NCBI RefSeq assembly: GCF_051307045.1
Contig: NZ_CP150452.1
Location: 3,162,001 to 3,226,000, forward strand
Source: Dryocola sp031988645
GTDB taxonomy: Bacteria; Pseudomonadota; Gammaproteobacteria; Enterobacterales; Enterobacteriaceae
DNA length: 64,000 nt
Direction: 5' to 3'
Shown: positions 48,806-56,964 of the stretch, piece by piece
How the letters are laid out: each line of letters starts with the position of its first letter
Numbering within the stretch: the stretch's first letter is position 1
Made by a program: the position numbers and the translations under genes
Notes under the pieces: model-generated
What the model was told of the DNA's origin: nothing
Database searches by the model: none
Seen by the model: only the letters and a program-made list of their open reading frames with translations

Positions 48806-49114
48806 TTAGTCTGGCGTGACGAAATAAAGATGGCTGCGGAAGCCCAGGTTTACTTTTGTGGGATATTCTTCAGCGACATCATCCGATACCACCCGTAAGC
48901 TTGCGCCAAAGCCCAGATGTTTAAACGGCGCCAGAAGATCGACGCCCGTCACAAGCGGGATGCCGCTGACAATGGACGTTTCGTCGGCTTCCAGAATATC
49001 CAGAACCCACCCCGCTTCATCGCGATACAACAAACGCAGCCTGAGCTGTCGGTCAGCAAGCTGAATGGCGAAGATCTGGTTATCCGCACTAAGGGGAATT
49101 TCTGCTACAGGCAT
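48806..49114 (-). CDS. Baseplate plug-like protein
   Basis: Protein of 102 residues (MPVAEIPLSADNQIFAIQL...) matching the small baseplate plug proteins found beside the hub in this tail type. Start ATG 49114 with AGGAG five bases upstream; the GTG at 49120 is too near the ribosome site. Confidence 0.75.
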   Translation of the reverse strand: MPVAEIPLSADNQIFAIQLADRQLRLRLLYRDEAGWVLDILEADETSIVSGIPLVTGVDLLAPFKHLGFGASLRVVSDDVAEEYPTKVNLGFRSHLYFVTPD

Positions 49115-49129
49115 AATCACTCCTGAAAG

Positions 49130-49684
49130 TTAGAGGTTAGACATGCTCCATGTTCCGATCGGGGTGGTGGTCTTAGTGCCGCCGTTCTGAACGCGGGAAG
49201 TGCTCACGCCCCTGGACATATTGGCTTTGTCGGCGGATGTCAGGACCTGCGTAGCGGAAAGCAGCACCTCAATTAAAGTCAGGGTACATACCAAAACGTT
49301 TTCGGTATTTTTCTCCGTAGTGACCTGAAGCTGTTTGAGTAGCATATTGTGGTAGGTGCGCTTTCCGGTAATGACGTCGAAAGGTTCACAGTCTCCCTGC
49401 AGCGCCAGTATGTGTTGGTACACCTGGGCGGGACTTAGACCGAGCCCAACGCCGAAGGCGGTCGTATTGAAAGAATCCACCAGTGAACCCCCGCCGCCAA
49501 AACCGCATTTAAGAACCAGTTCGCCCGGCATTTTCCACGCGTGATCGCTGATATTCGCTCCTATTTCCACAGGGTGTAAGGCGATATTAAGCGAGTCGGT
49601 ATGTACTTCACTGATGGTCACCTCCGGCACCAGAAAAGCGAAACCACGCGTTGGGCGCTGGAAAAGCGCTGAAACCGTATCCAT
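49130..49684 (-). CDS. Baseplate protein, Dit-like
   Basis: Protein of 184 residues between tape measure and plug, starting MDTVSALFQRPTRGFAFL. The position and the segment SLNIALHPVEIGANISDHAW resemble distal tail (Dit)-like baseplate proteins of such phages. The start overlaps the tape-measure stop by one base. Family assignment is moderate. Confidence 0.7.
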   Translation of the reverse strand: MDTVSALFQRPTRGFAFLVPEVTISEVHTDSLNIALHPVEIGANISDHAWKMPGELVLKCGFGGGGSLVDSFNTTAFGVGLGLSPAQVYQHILALQGDCEPFDVITGKRTYHNMLLKQLQVTTEKNTENVLVCTLTLIEVLLSATQVLTSADKANMSRGVSTSRVQNGGTKTTTPIGTWSMSNL

Positions 49685-51225
49685 TAGCTTACCCCCGGCA
49701 TAGCCATTTGCGCATAGCGCGAATACACGCTTGTCTGACGTCTTTCGACTTCGTTGCCCACCTCGATGGGATCGCGGGCACCGTTAATCACAATGTCAGT
49801 TTTATTATTGAAAGTGGGTGAAGCGACGCTGGCCGATGCGGTCTGCGTAACCTCGCTATTCCAGGCATAGCGCTGATTATCCACGCTGTAGTCAGTGCCT
49901 ATTAACCGTAAAGCAGCGTCTGGCTGCGACAGGTTTTCCAGCGCAGCCGGGCTTAGCACCCCCTGCTCACCGCGGCGGGTATGTTTCTTTTCACCGCCCG
50001 TCAACCAGTCACTGGCTGCGGACCATGCCTGGTCAATTTTTCCTCCGGCATAATCCGCACCGTTTTGCATCAGCATGCCGGCCGGAGAATTTTTTAAACC
50101 TGTACCGATTAAATCTTTCCCGATGTTTACGACTTCGGACCAGTTTCCCTCCTTTAGCGCCGCAATCAGCTTGCCCACTTTTTGCAGCACTTCACCAAGC
50201 TGGTTAAACCCTTCAAGCAAACCGGTGAAAATAGAAGAAATGGACCAGGTGCTGAAATCGATCCCCAACAGCTTAAAAAATTCCTGCGCGAGTTTTTTAA
50301 TAGTGCCTGCCAGGCTACCTATCGCGTCTGAAGCAAAGGTGAGCACGGGCTCCCATTTTCCCCAGTCGATAAAACTCTCACCGCCCGCTTTCCACTTCAT
50401 AAAGTCGTCATAAAGCAGGCCGATGGCGGCTACCAGCCCGAGAATAATGCCTACAGGAGAGGCGAGAAAGGCGCTATTTAGCAGATACCAGGCGGCAATC
50501 AGCGCGGTCACTATGCCGATAACGTTTTGTGTTCCATCATCGAGCTGCTGCCACCAGCCGATAATGGCCGTAATCCAACCGATAGTTCCGTTGATCACAT
50601 TCGCAAATACGGCGCCAAACTGGGTAATACCGCCGATAATCTGGTCGAAGGTTTGTTCAATCGTTGGAAAATTGGTGAGGATAGTGTTCGTCACGGATTC
50701 GAGCGGTAAGGTAAGACCCGCGGCGAGCCCGGCGCCAGCTTTGTCGCGCAGTAGGTCTACCACGGTAGTTATTTTGCGAAACGAGGTCATAAACTGGCTG
50801 GACTGCTGCGCTGCCGTATCATCATCGAAATTTAAGGCCAGATTCATAGACTGGTATTCATTAGCAAATTCAGCCTGCCGGCTTTGATCGCCTCCCGCCT
50901 GCTGCGCGGCGTATTTCTGCGCCCTGTACTCCGTCACGCTTGAGCCACTGCTTTGCGCAGAGCGGTAATCATTTTCCAGCTTCGTCGCCACCGTCGTGGT
51001 GAAGGAGAGGAGCTTAGCCGCGATGTTCAAAGGCCCCTCCATAACGCCCGGCAGGCTATCAATAACCTTCAGCACGGAGTCTGAAAGCATCTCTTGCCTG
51101 CTCGCTACGCTGGTTGTCAGCTTCTCAAACAGCTGTTCGAAGTGCTCGCCTGCGGCTGAATTAGCCCGTAGCGGCTGCAAAATAAAATCCCAGGGATCCG
51201 CCACAAGCTGCGTGCTATCGCTCAT
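49684..51225 (-). CDS. Tail tape measure protein
   Basis: Protein of 513 residues with long helical stretches and hydrophobic segments (about 205-285). It sits directly after the tail chaperone, as tape measures do. At about 0.15 nm per residue it would set a tube of roughly 75-80 nm, short for a myophage but reasonable for a tailocin. This length is an estimate. Confidence 0.85.
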   Translation of the reverse strand: MSDSTQLVADPWDFILQPLRANSAAGEHFEQLFEKLTTSVASRQEMLSDSVLKVIDSLPGVMEGPLNIAAKLLSFTTTVATKLENDYRSAQSSGSSVTEYRAQKYAAQQAGGDQSRQAEFANEYQSMNLALNFDDDTAAQQSSQFMTSFRKITTVVDLLRDKAGAGLAAGLTLPLESVTNTILTNFPTIEQTFDQIIGGITQFGAVFANVINGTIGWITAIIGWWQQLDDGTQNVIGIVTALIAAWYLLNSAFLASPVGIILGLVAAIGLLYDDFMKWKAGGESFIDWGKWEPVLTFASDAIGSLAGTIKKLAQEFFKLLGIDFSTWSISSIFTGLLEGFNQLGEVLQKVGKLIAALKEGNWSEVVNIGKDLIGTGLKNSPAGMLMQNGADYAGGKIDQAWSAASDWLTGGEKKHTRRGEQGVLSPAALENLSQPDAALRLIGTDYSVDNQRYAWNSEVTQTASASVASPTFNNKTDIVINGARDPIEVGNEVERRQTSVYSRYAQMAMPGVS

Positions 51226-51810
51226 TTTCTTCTCTCCAGCGTGCGATGCGGGCCTTGTTATCGGCCTGCATCTCCAGGTAATCGTTCATCAGCGAGATGT
51301 CATAAAGATCCACCGCGCCGCTTTTCAGATCCTGCCAGTTCAGCCCGAAAACCTCCGCCGGGCGGAGGATGTAATCTTCTCCGCCCGGCAGGGTATCAAG
51401 CTTCAGGCTGCTGCCTGGTCCTGGGGCTGCGAGCCGGGGAGTTCTTGCAAAAAATTTCCCAGCGAATCGGCCACCACCCGGGCTACAAGCTGCAGCAAGG
51501 TCATCAAATCGATGTCGTCAAAGGCAAGCACCTGCTGGTTCATTACCGGCACCCAGGATTTCATATGGCTACGGCTAACGACCTGCAGGCAGGGGTAAAG
51601 AATGGCATTGCAGTCTTCTTCGCTGAGATCTGACAGCGTACGGGCGATTTTCGGCAAAACGGTTTCGAGGGCGTTGCCGCCCTCCTGCAATTTGCGAAAA
51701 TCACCCACGATGCCAGCCAGCACCGGCAGCAGCTTGCGAGCAACTTTTAGCTGGTCGAATACGTTTAGCTTGCCGATGCGGTAATCCGCATCTTTGAAGG
51801 TGATTTCCAT
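51215..51810 (-). CDS. Predicted GT tail chaperone made by -1 ribosomal frameshift
   Basis: A second frame, one base back from G, stays open from the slippery site to TAG at 51215-51217. It encodes the extension GSSLKLDTLPGGEDYILRPA... ending RIARWREENER. It has no start codon of its own with a ribosome site. The -1 shift at 51448-51457 would give about 198 residues. It ends just after the tape-measure ATG (51225), which is the classical arrangement. Confidence 0.72.
51403..51810 (-). CDS. Tail assembly chaperone G
   Basis: Protein of 135 residues starting MEITFKDADYRIGKLNVFDQ, between tube and tape measure. This is the place of the G chaperone in long-tailed phages; it binds the tape measure during assembly. 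The gene has a slippery sequence near its end that allows a longer product (see next entries). Confidence 0.8.
   Translation of the reverse strand: MEITFKDADYRIGKLNVFDQLKVARKLLPVLAGIVGDFRKLQEGGNALETVLPKIARTLSDLSEEDCNAILYPCLQVVSRSHMKSWVPVMNQQVLAFDDIDLMTLLQLVARVVADSLGNFLQELPGSQPQDQAAA
51448..51457 (-). promoter_or_regulatory. Slippery sequence for -1 programmed frameshift
   Basis: On the minus strand the bases read AAATTTTTTG. In the frame of gene G this gives the heptamers A-AAT-TTT and T-TTT-TTG, both of the X-XXY-YYZ type. Shifting back one base after it enters the open T frame with no stop. Confidence 0.72.
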
Positions 51811-51813
51811 GGC

Positions 51814-52255
51814 TTAAAACTCCCCCAGCACCTGATCGATTTTGCCGCAGTCAAATACCCAGGCTACGCTGCCGCCTTCTTTACCGTTTTTGTTATCCGG
51901 CAGCTTCTGGAACGCCACCGCGTTCGCGGTAATGGCGTCGCCAGAGGCGGTATTGCGAATAACGATGGCGTTACGCCCCCAGGTCGCTGAAGAGAGCGTC
52001 TGGGCGTTATAGGCCTGGGCGAGCTTTTTATTTGCCGGTGAGGTTTTCATCAGCGTGACGGTAATGGTGCCGCTTTTATCCGAGCTCATGCTCTGCATCA
52101 CTTCACCGTCAATGCCGATAGTCATGGTGTTTTTTGCATTGGATAAAGAAACCGTAATGCCCTCGTCAGCGTTCGCAGAACCTGCGCCCAAATCGATAAT
52201 GCCGGTTGGGGCCTGCGAAGGACGCCGTTACATCCATAAAAGAATAGGTACCCAT
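51814..52255 (-). pseudogene. Tail tube protein (DUF3277), split by a +1 frameshift (probably artefact)
   Basis: Inner tube protein of about 146 residues. The true start is the ATG at 52255 (MGTYSFMDVTASFAG); the frame is then lost in GGGG at 52208-52211. Without one base it runs PTGIIDLGAGSANADEGITV to the stop at 51814. The DUF3277 family forms the tube inside DUF3383 sheaths, in keeping with the next gene upstream. Confidence 0.87.
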
Positions 52256-52265
52256 TTAACTCTCC

Positions 52266-53747
52266 TTAACGAACCACATTAATTTCAACGTCGGCAAAAT
52301 GCACAGCACCCGCCAGTTTGCATGCCACCTGAATAACCGGGGCCTTACGAGCTTCGCGATCGGACTGGGCCTGGCTTGCGACAGCCGGCGCGTAAACGTA
52401 GTAGCCTTTGGTCAGGGTGTCCCCCGCCGTCAGCTGACCTATTTCACCGCCGTTCCATACGCCAGGCGCAACCAGACCGTTGGTAACCGCCTGGTTCATC
52501 GACTGCTCAACGTTGCTTAACAGGCGGGTGACGCCAGCGTCGGTCTGCGGGATTTTGGTCGTGCTGGTGAACAGCAGGTTGTAGAGATTGGTCTGAACGT
52601 AGTTTTGCAGCCAGTCGAGGCCGTGGCGCTCGTCAATAAAATCGCCGTTGCACATCACCCCTTCCTGAATAATGGCGGTATCGTTGTTGTAATTAACGAA
52701 CGCGTTGCCGTTTTTTGCCGCAAGCGCGTTGGCCTGGCTTTGCGTCAGGCGCTCCGCCGCGATGCCGGGTTCCTGCTTAAACTTCAGGGTAATGGTGGTG
52801 TTATTACCGTTAAAATTAACGGTAAAGGCCCGGCCGAACAGGGATGCCGCCGCAAATGGCGTGGCGCTGGAATACTGGCCGAAGGTGCGGGAATATTTTG
52901 CCGCTTTCAGCCTGCTGAGGATGTCGGTAGTGACATCGGCATCCAGCGCGCCAGCGCTCTGCGTGGTATGGCCATAGATTCGCGATACGCTATCAGACTC
53001 CACTATCGCCGCCACGGACAGTACGTCTTCGTCACTCAGCGCCCCGTCGGCGATGACAAGTCCATACCAGTCGGTTGAATGTCCGGACAGCGCGGAAATG
53101 CATTCGCTAATGCTTTCGCTTGTCTGGCCTTCTACCGGCTGGGCGCCTGCGGCCTCGCTCAGGCCCAGCAAGGCAGAGAGATCTGTACCTTCCGGGCCGG
53201 CATCTGCATAGCCCACGGCGGAACCAGCGCCGGTGGTAATTGAACGAACGCTGAAGCGGCCGCTCGTGGCATCCCATTCAACGGTGCTGCCGGCCAGGGC
53301 ATCCTGAATACGTCCCGCAACGCCGTTAAGATTGGTTTCGCCGCTGAGATCGATTTCCGTAATCGTGCTCTCTTTGCCGTCCAGCACGATGCTCATCGCG
53401 CCGTCCGTCACCGCCGTAAAGTTACTCATCGCCTGCTGATTAGCGGTAAGAATGGCTCCGCGTAACCGTGCGGCGGCTTCGGTTTTTACCCAGCGGCCGA
53501 TATACAAATCTACCGGCTGTGGAGACTGCTGATAGTACAGGCTTGCCGCTTTGTACTCCGGCGTATCAAGGCCAAAATCCGCTGCGACTCCGCTGATGCC
53601 GGAATAAGCGCGCATCCGCTCCTGGGCATCGATAACGTCGCTTGCCCCCACGATCAGCAAGGCGCCGTAGTTGCGGGACTGTGCCGCGCGCGCGGCCATG
53701 CTCACCGTCACATTGACGATGTTAGAGACAGGTAAACCCTGTGACAT
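52266..53747 (-). CDS. Contractile tail sheath (DUF3383 family)
   Basis: Sheath subunit of 493 residues starting MSQGLPVSNIVNVTVSMAAR, a typical DUF3383 N terminus, with YIGRWVKTEAAARLRGA and a C-terminal assembly domain (ACKLAGAVHFADVEINVVR). The presence of a sheath shows that the tail is contractile (R-type), not flexible. Confidence 0.9.
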   Translation of the reverse strand: MSQGLPVSNIVNVTVSMAARAAQSRNYGALLIVGASDVIDAQERMRAYSGISGVAADFGLDTPEYKAASLYYQQSPQPVDLYIGRWVKTEAAARLRGAILTANQQAMSNFTAVTDGAMSIVLDGKESTITEIDLSGETNLNGVAGRIQDALAGSTVEWDATSGRFSVRSITTGAGSAVGYADAGPEGTDLSALLGLSEAAGAQPVEGQTSESISECISALSGHSTDWYGLVIADGALSDEDVLSVAAIVESDSVSRIYGHTTQSAGALDADVTTDILSRLKAAKYSRTFGQYSSATPFAAASLFGRAFTVNFNGNNTTITLKFKQEPGIAAERLTQSQANALAAKNGNAFVNYNNDTAIIQEGVMCNGDFIDERHGLDWLQNYVQTNLYNLLFTSTTKIPQTDAGVTRLLSNVEQSMNQAVTNGLVAPGVWNGGEIGQLTAGDTLTKGYYVYAPAVASQAQSDREARKAPVIQVACKLAGAVHFADVEINVVR

Positions 53748-53750
53748 AGT

Positions 53751-54290
53751 TTATTCTCCGAAGATATTTACTGAAGTAGAAACGAGGGACTGGATACCGT
53801 ATTCACGCACCACCTGGCGGCGCAGCGTTACGGCGAGGTTATAGCGGCGTTGCCACTGGTTATTGATAAGTTCGGGAGCCGGAACCAGCGCTCCGCAGGT
53901 TACAAAAGTGGACCCGATGCGGTTAAGCTCGGCGTTATTTTGCGCAACGTACAGACCGTCGCGAAATAACGCCGCAACGGCCTGGGCGCCGGGACCGTAA
54001 AAACTGCAGTTCACCGCAATCGCTTCGGTTTGCCGCAGCGCGTCTTTATGACTATCTACCGGTATAAAGGCCGGCGACTCGGCGAGCTGTACGCAGGTAT
54101 CAAACTCGCACCACGTTAAGCCGGCGGCGGGCGTTGCGGGCGGCTGTTCGGTCCAGCGGGGCAGCACCATTTCGGCGGGCAGTCCTGAAACGCCCGCAAT
54201 CCAGCGGCTTAGCTGAGACTCAAGCTGTTCGTCATAGGACGGCGGCGGGCTAACCGGCACGAGATAGCCCGGCCGGGTAGAATCATTCAT
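53751..54290 (-). CDS. Tail terminator/neck protein, LIC_12616-like
   Basis: Protein of 179 residues with the region DTCVQLAESPAFIPVD, situated before the sheath where the neck or tail terminator lies. It probably caps the tube. No head-joining genes follow upstream: lysis genes come at once, so the tail ends here. Confidence 0.7.
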   Translation of the reverse strand: MNDSTRPGYLVPVSPPPSYDEQLESQLSRWIAGVSGLPAEMVLPRWTEQPPATPAAGLTWCEFDTCVQLAESPAFIPVDSHKDALRQTEAIAVNCSFYGPGAQAVAALFRDGLYVAQNNAELNRIGSTFVTCGALVPAPELINNQWQRRYNLAVTLRRQVVREYGIQSLVSTSVNIFGE

Positions 54291-54760
54291 TTATATTCTC
54301 CTGTAGTGATAGGTTTCAGGCACTGCTGCCGGACATAGTCCTGCAGCCCCGCCAGCTGTTTCAGGACGAGTGCGGTTCGGCTTCTGAGACGGAAATAATC
54401 CCGTTCAGCGGCGTCTGTAAGTCGGGGGCGGGCTGCATCATCCACGCGGGCGGCGGAGGCGGCGGACAAAGGTTCGCAGGCGGCGGCAAGGCGCAGCCGC
54501 TTATGCCCGTCAGCCACATCACGCTGCAGATTTTCGATAGTAAGTTGGGCATCGCTGAGCTCCCTGGTATAGCGGGTATCAAGCGCGGCGATCTCACGCT
54601 GGCGCGCGCGCATGTCGTCAATCACGGTTTGCCGCAGGGCAAGCTGCTTTTCGGCCAGCGCTAAGCTTTGTTTCTGCTGCTGGTAGCGCTGGTAAAAATG
54701 AGAAAAGCCTAATGCGCCGCTTAGCAGTAAACAGCACAGGACGGCAGTAAGCGTCTTCAT
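54287..54760 (-). CDS. Rz-like spanin, inner membrane subunit
   Basis: Protein of 157 residues with an N-terminal membrane segment (TLTAVLCCLLLSGALGF) and a long coiled coil (about 30-95), typical of Rz. It disrupts the outer membrane together with Rz1. Start ATG 54760 with GGAGG upstream; it overlaps the endolysin end and the neck gene start. Confidence 0.82.
   Translation of the reverse strand: MKTLTAVLCCLLLSGALGFSHFYQRYQQQKQSLALAEKQLALRQTVIDDMRARQREIAALDTRYTRELSDAQLTIENLQRDVADGHKRLRLAAACEPLSAASAARVDDAARPRLTDAAERDYFRLRSRTALVLKQLAGLQDYVRQQCLKPITTGEYK
54361..54552 (-). CDS. Rz1-like spanin, outer membrane lipoprotein, nested in Rz
   Basis: A 63-residue frame lies entirely within Rz. MPNLLSKICSVMWLTGISGC forms a signal peptide with lipobox (ISGC), followed by a proline-rich segment (ALPPPANLCPPPPPPAW). 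This is the classic embedded Rz1. Confidence 0.82.
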   Translation of the reverse strand: MPNLLSKICSVMWLTGISGCALPPPANLCPPPPPPAWMMQPAPDLQTPLNGIISVSEAEPHSS

Positions 54761-55248
54761 GCCCGCCTCCGGTGCCAACGACAAACCTCATATTCCACCT
54801 CCCGCCGGTTCATCAGGCCCTGCCATTTCCTGCCGCCGGCCCGGATCCACTGCTTCAGCGCTTCACAAGCTTTCCCCTCCTCGCCGGTATTGAGATAACG
54901 CAGCACGGAAGATTTCTGAAAAGCGGTGATGCCCACGTTGTAGCTGAAGCTTATCAATGCGGCTTTCTGGTACTCATCGGTCGGGACGGTGACGGCACGC
55001 TCAACCGCGCGGGAAAAGGGAAGCAGATCCTTATTGAGCAACTTCTCGCATTCGGCCTCGCTGTAGCGTTTGCCGGGAATAATATCCTTGCCGGTATGGC
55101 CGTAGCAGACGGTCAGAACCCCGGCCACATCGTAATAGGCCGTGTAGCGCACGCCTTCAAGTTCAGGAACCATCACGCCCGCAAGCGTAAGCGCGCTGGC
55201 CCCGGATAAGCTCAGCAATGTTTTTCTTAAACCAGGAGACATAGTCAT
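54757..55248 (-). CDS. SAR-type endolysin, GH24 muramidase
   Basis: Lysozyme of 163 residues. The triad is Glu31, Asp40 and Thr46 with E-8-D-5-T spacing. The N-terminal weakly hydrophobic segment rich in Gly/Ala/Ser (SLSGASALTLAGVMV) is a signal-anchor-release sequence, which keeps it inactive until the membrane is depolarised. Its ATG overlaps the holin stop (TAATG). Confidence 0.88.
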   Translation of the reverse strand: MTMSPGLRKTLLSLSGASALTLAGVMVPELEGVRYTAYYDVAGVLTVCYGHTGKDIIPGKRYSEAECEKLLNKDLLPFSRAVERAVTVPTDEYQKAALISFSYNVGITAFQKSSVLRYLNTGEEGKACEALKQWIRAGGRKWQGLMNRREVEYEVCRWHRRRA

Positions 55249-55547
55249 TAATCACCTGCCCGTCTTATGGCCTCGCTGACTGCCCGTGCCGTGGCCAGCC
55301 GCTCGTTACCGTTTTTGTTTTGCAAACCCGCCAGATAGTCCTGCAGCAGTTGCGTTCTTTTTTCGTCCTCCTTTTGTTTGCGATGCGCGTCCAGACGTCC
55401 ATTGATATACGACGCGACCGAAATACCGACGCCTGCCAGGCCGAATATCATGTAGACCATATCCTGTGTCGTGATACCCAAACCGGCAGCCAGCGTCGCA
55501 AGCCACGCAAAAGCCTGCGTGACCACATTACCTGGCTGGTCATTCAT
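55248..55547 (-). CDS. Holin-like protein
   Basis: Protein of 99 residues with a hydrophobic region around 10-48 (probably two membrane segments) and a charged helical C terminus (DAHRKQKEDEKRTQ). It lies directly before the SAR endolysin, whose release it would trigger. No strong ribosome site was seen upstream. Confidence 0.75.
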   Translation of the reverse strand: MNDQPGNVVTQAFAWLATLAAGLGITTQDMVYMIFGLAGVGISVASYINGRLDAHRKQKEDEKRTQLLQDYLAGLQNKNGNERLATARAVSEAIRRAGD

Positions 55548-55609
55548 GGGGGTTATCTCGCTGCTGTTTGAATCGACGTATCAGTAACGAAGGAGGTTTC
55601 AGAAAACCG

Positions 55610-55945
55610 TTAAATAAGGGGGCGGGATTTACCGTGGCGTTTCTCTTTTCCGCAGGCGTCCGCCTGCCCGGATAAGGTTTGCGGAGACGACCGGTAAATT
55701 CTGCGGGCTATGCTGTCCTGCTGCCGGCGAATGTTTTGATAGTGCTCGGCGTTTTGAATAATTTGCAGGCCGTACTCGTTAACCACTTCCAGCGCTTTCG
55801 CTATACGATCTTCCGGTTTGCGGTTTAAAACGAGCGGCGGGTGATTCACTGGTCTGGCGCTAATGCCGACTAAAAGCGGATTAGCTGCTTTCCAGGCCTG
55901 CTGCTTCGCCTCGCGGCGCTGACGGCGACGAGCCTGTGCGTTCAT
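55610..55945 (-). CDS. Unknown small basic protein, candidate activator of the tail operon
   Basis: Protein of 111 residues, start ATG 55945 with GGAGG upstream. It is strongly basic at the N terminus (ARRRQRREAKQQAW) and helical. I do not recognise its family. It stands between the repressor and the lysis and tail genes, and its promoter region carries repeated operator-like sequences (56090-56127). These facts suggest, but do not prove, that it is the late activator, a role filled by PrtN in pyocins or Ogr in P2. Confidence 0.6.
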   Translation of the reverse strand: MNAQARRRQRREAKQQAWKAANPLLVGISARPVNHPPLVLNRKPEDRIAKALEVVNEYGLQIIQNAEHYQNIRRQQDSIARRIYRSSPQTLSGQADACGKEKRHGKSRPLI

Positions 55946-56089
55946 ACATCCTCCTGTCAATCAACTTTGGCGATATCCTTCAGATATCCCAAAGCTTATT
56001 GCTTCGGTGTATTGACCCTTTTTCAGGGCGGGCTGTTAATGAGCGTTCACTTTCCTGTGAGTGCTGCGTCCTGCTGATGAATTGATATT

Positions 56090-56127
56090 GAACCAATAGT
56101 ACGGATCAGTCAAGAACCAAAAGTACG
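56090..56127 (+). promoter_or_regulatory. Tandem operator-like repeats upstream of the small basic protein
   Basis: GAACCAATAGTACG (56090-56103) and GAACCAAAAGTACG (56114-56127) differ by one base and repeat every 24 bases. Related GAACCAA and AGTAC elements occur upstream of the repressor gene. They are likely repressor-binding sites controlling the tailocin promoter. Confidence 0.6.
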
Positions 56128-56188
56128 ATTTAAGGATAAAAAACGCTACTTATATTTACTTATTGATAATTAAGGGAAAATAATTCTT

Positions 56189-56210
56189 ATTGCCCCGCAG
56201 ACGGGGCAAT
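56189..56210 (-). terminator. Terminator of the repressor gene
   Basis: Perfect nine-base arms ATTGCCCCG and CGGGGCAAT with a four-base loop lie just after the repressor stop (56215). The following minus-strand sequence (AAGAATTATTTT) is only moderately T-rich. Confidence 0.65.
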
Positions 56211-56214
56211 CGGC

Positions 56215-56964
56215 TCAGGCGTGGCGCTTGATGGAATGGCTATACATCACGCGGCCAATGATTTTGAGGTGCTGCTCGTTGTCTTCGCAAATCTTCCAGT
56301 CAGCATATTTAGGGTTATCTGAACGTACCAGCAGGCTGTCGTGCGTCATTTGCAGGCGCTTAACCAGAAGCTGTCCCTTGTAGAGGAAAACGTAGATGCC
56401 GTCGCCGTGGAAGTAGTCCCTGGCTATATCAACAAAGATATAGTCGCCCAGTTCAATGGTGCCGGACATGCTGTCGCCGGTGACGGTAATCACCTTAATG
56501 CTTGAGGCGGGCCGGTGGCCGAACAGCTCCAGCGCTTCCTGGCTGTCATAAACAATATGGTTGATGGTTTCGGTGACATCGCTTGAGATCAGGCTGCCGG
56601 GCCCTGCGCTCGCTTCAATATCCAGCACGTCAATACGAAACCCCGGCTCCGGCTGCGGCAGATAAAACACCGCGGCGTCACTAAGAGGGGCGGCAGGCTG
56701 GCTTTCCCGGCTCTCTTCGGAGAAGACGCCTTCGTTGCCGTGCTGCAGCCATAAAACATCGGCGCCTAAAAAGGCGGCAAGCTCATACATCTTATCCTGC
56801 CGTGGGATGGACTCGGCATTCAGCCACTTGCTGACCGCTTTCGAAGATACGCCTAACGCGCGGGCGATGGCCATTCCCCTACCGAATTCATCCAGATTCG
56901 CCTGCGCGCAGGCCTGCGCCAGCCGGCGGGAGAAGGCTTCACGTAATTGTTCTCTCTGCACCAT
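56215..56964 (-). CDS. LexA-like phage repressor (S24 protease)
   Basis: Repressor of 249 residues. The N-terminal helix-turn-helix spans about 28-56 (GMAIARALGVSSKAVSKWL). The Ala120-Gly121 cleavage site lies in EASAGPG, with Ser165 in GDSMSG and Lys202 in LLVKRL. RecA-stimulated self-cleavage after DNA damage would induce the tail and lysis genes. The start codon overlaps an AGTAC operator half-site, so it probably controls itself as well. Confidence 0.9.
   Translation of the reverse strand: MVQREQLREAFSRRLAQACAQANLDEFGRGMAIARALGVSSKAVSKWLNAESIPRQDKMYELAAFLGADVLWLQHGNEGVFSEESRESQPAAPLSDAAVFYLPQPEPGFRIDVLDIEASAGPGSLISSDVTETINHIVYDSQEALELFGHRPASSIKVITVTGDSMSGTIELGDYIFVDIARDYFHGDGIYVFLYKGQLLVKRLQMTHDSLLVRSDNPKYADWKICEDNEQHLKIIGRVMYSHSIKRHA

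Larger units (their letters stand above)
42851..56964 (-). mobile_element. R-type tailocin-like contractile tail locus (capsid-less)
   Basis: One minus-strand block holds repressor, unknown small protein, holin, endolysin, Rz/Rz1, neck terminator, sheath, tube, tail chaperone, tape measure, baseplate set, fibre and fibre chaperone, all in a logical order. Terminase, portal, head, head-tail joining, integrase and replication genes are missing, while every part needed for a contractile tail and for lysis is present. It sits cleanly between conserved chromosomal genes yfhH and yfhL. This points to a maintained phage-tail bacteriocin rather than a random phage remnant. The tail belongs to the DUF3383/DUF3277 type, unlike P2-like R-pyocins. 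Killing activity is not demonstrated by sequence. Confidence 0.85.

Noticed and set aside
42851..56964. Complete or inducible temperate phage
   Set aside because: No terminase, portal, capsid, integrase or replication genes in the interval.
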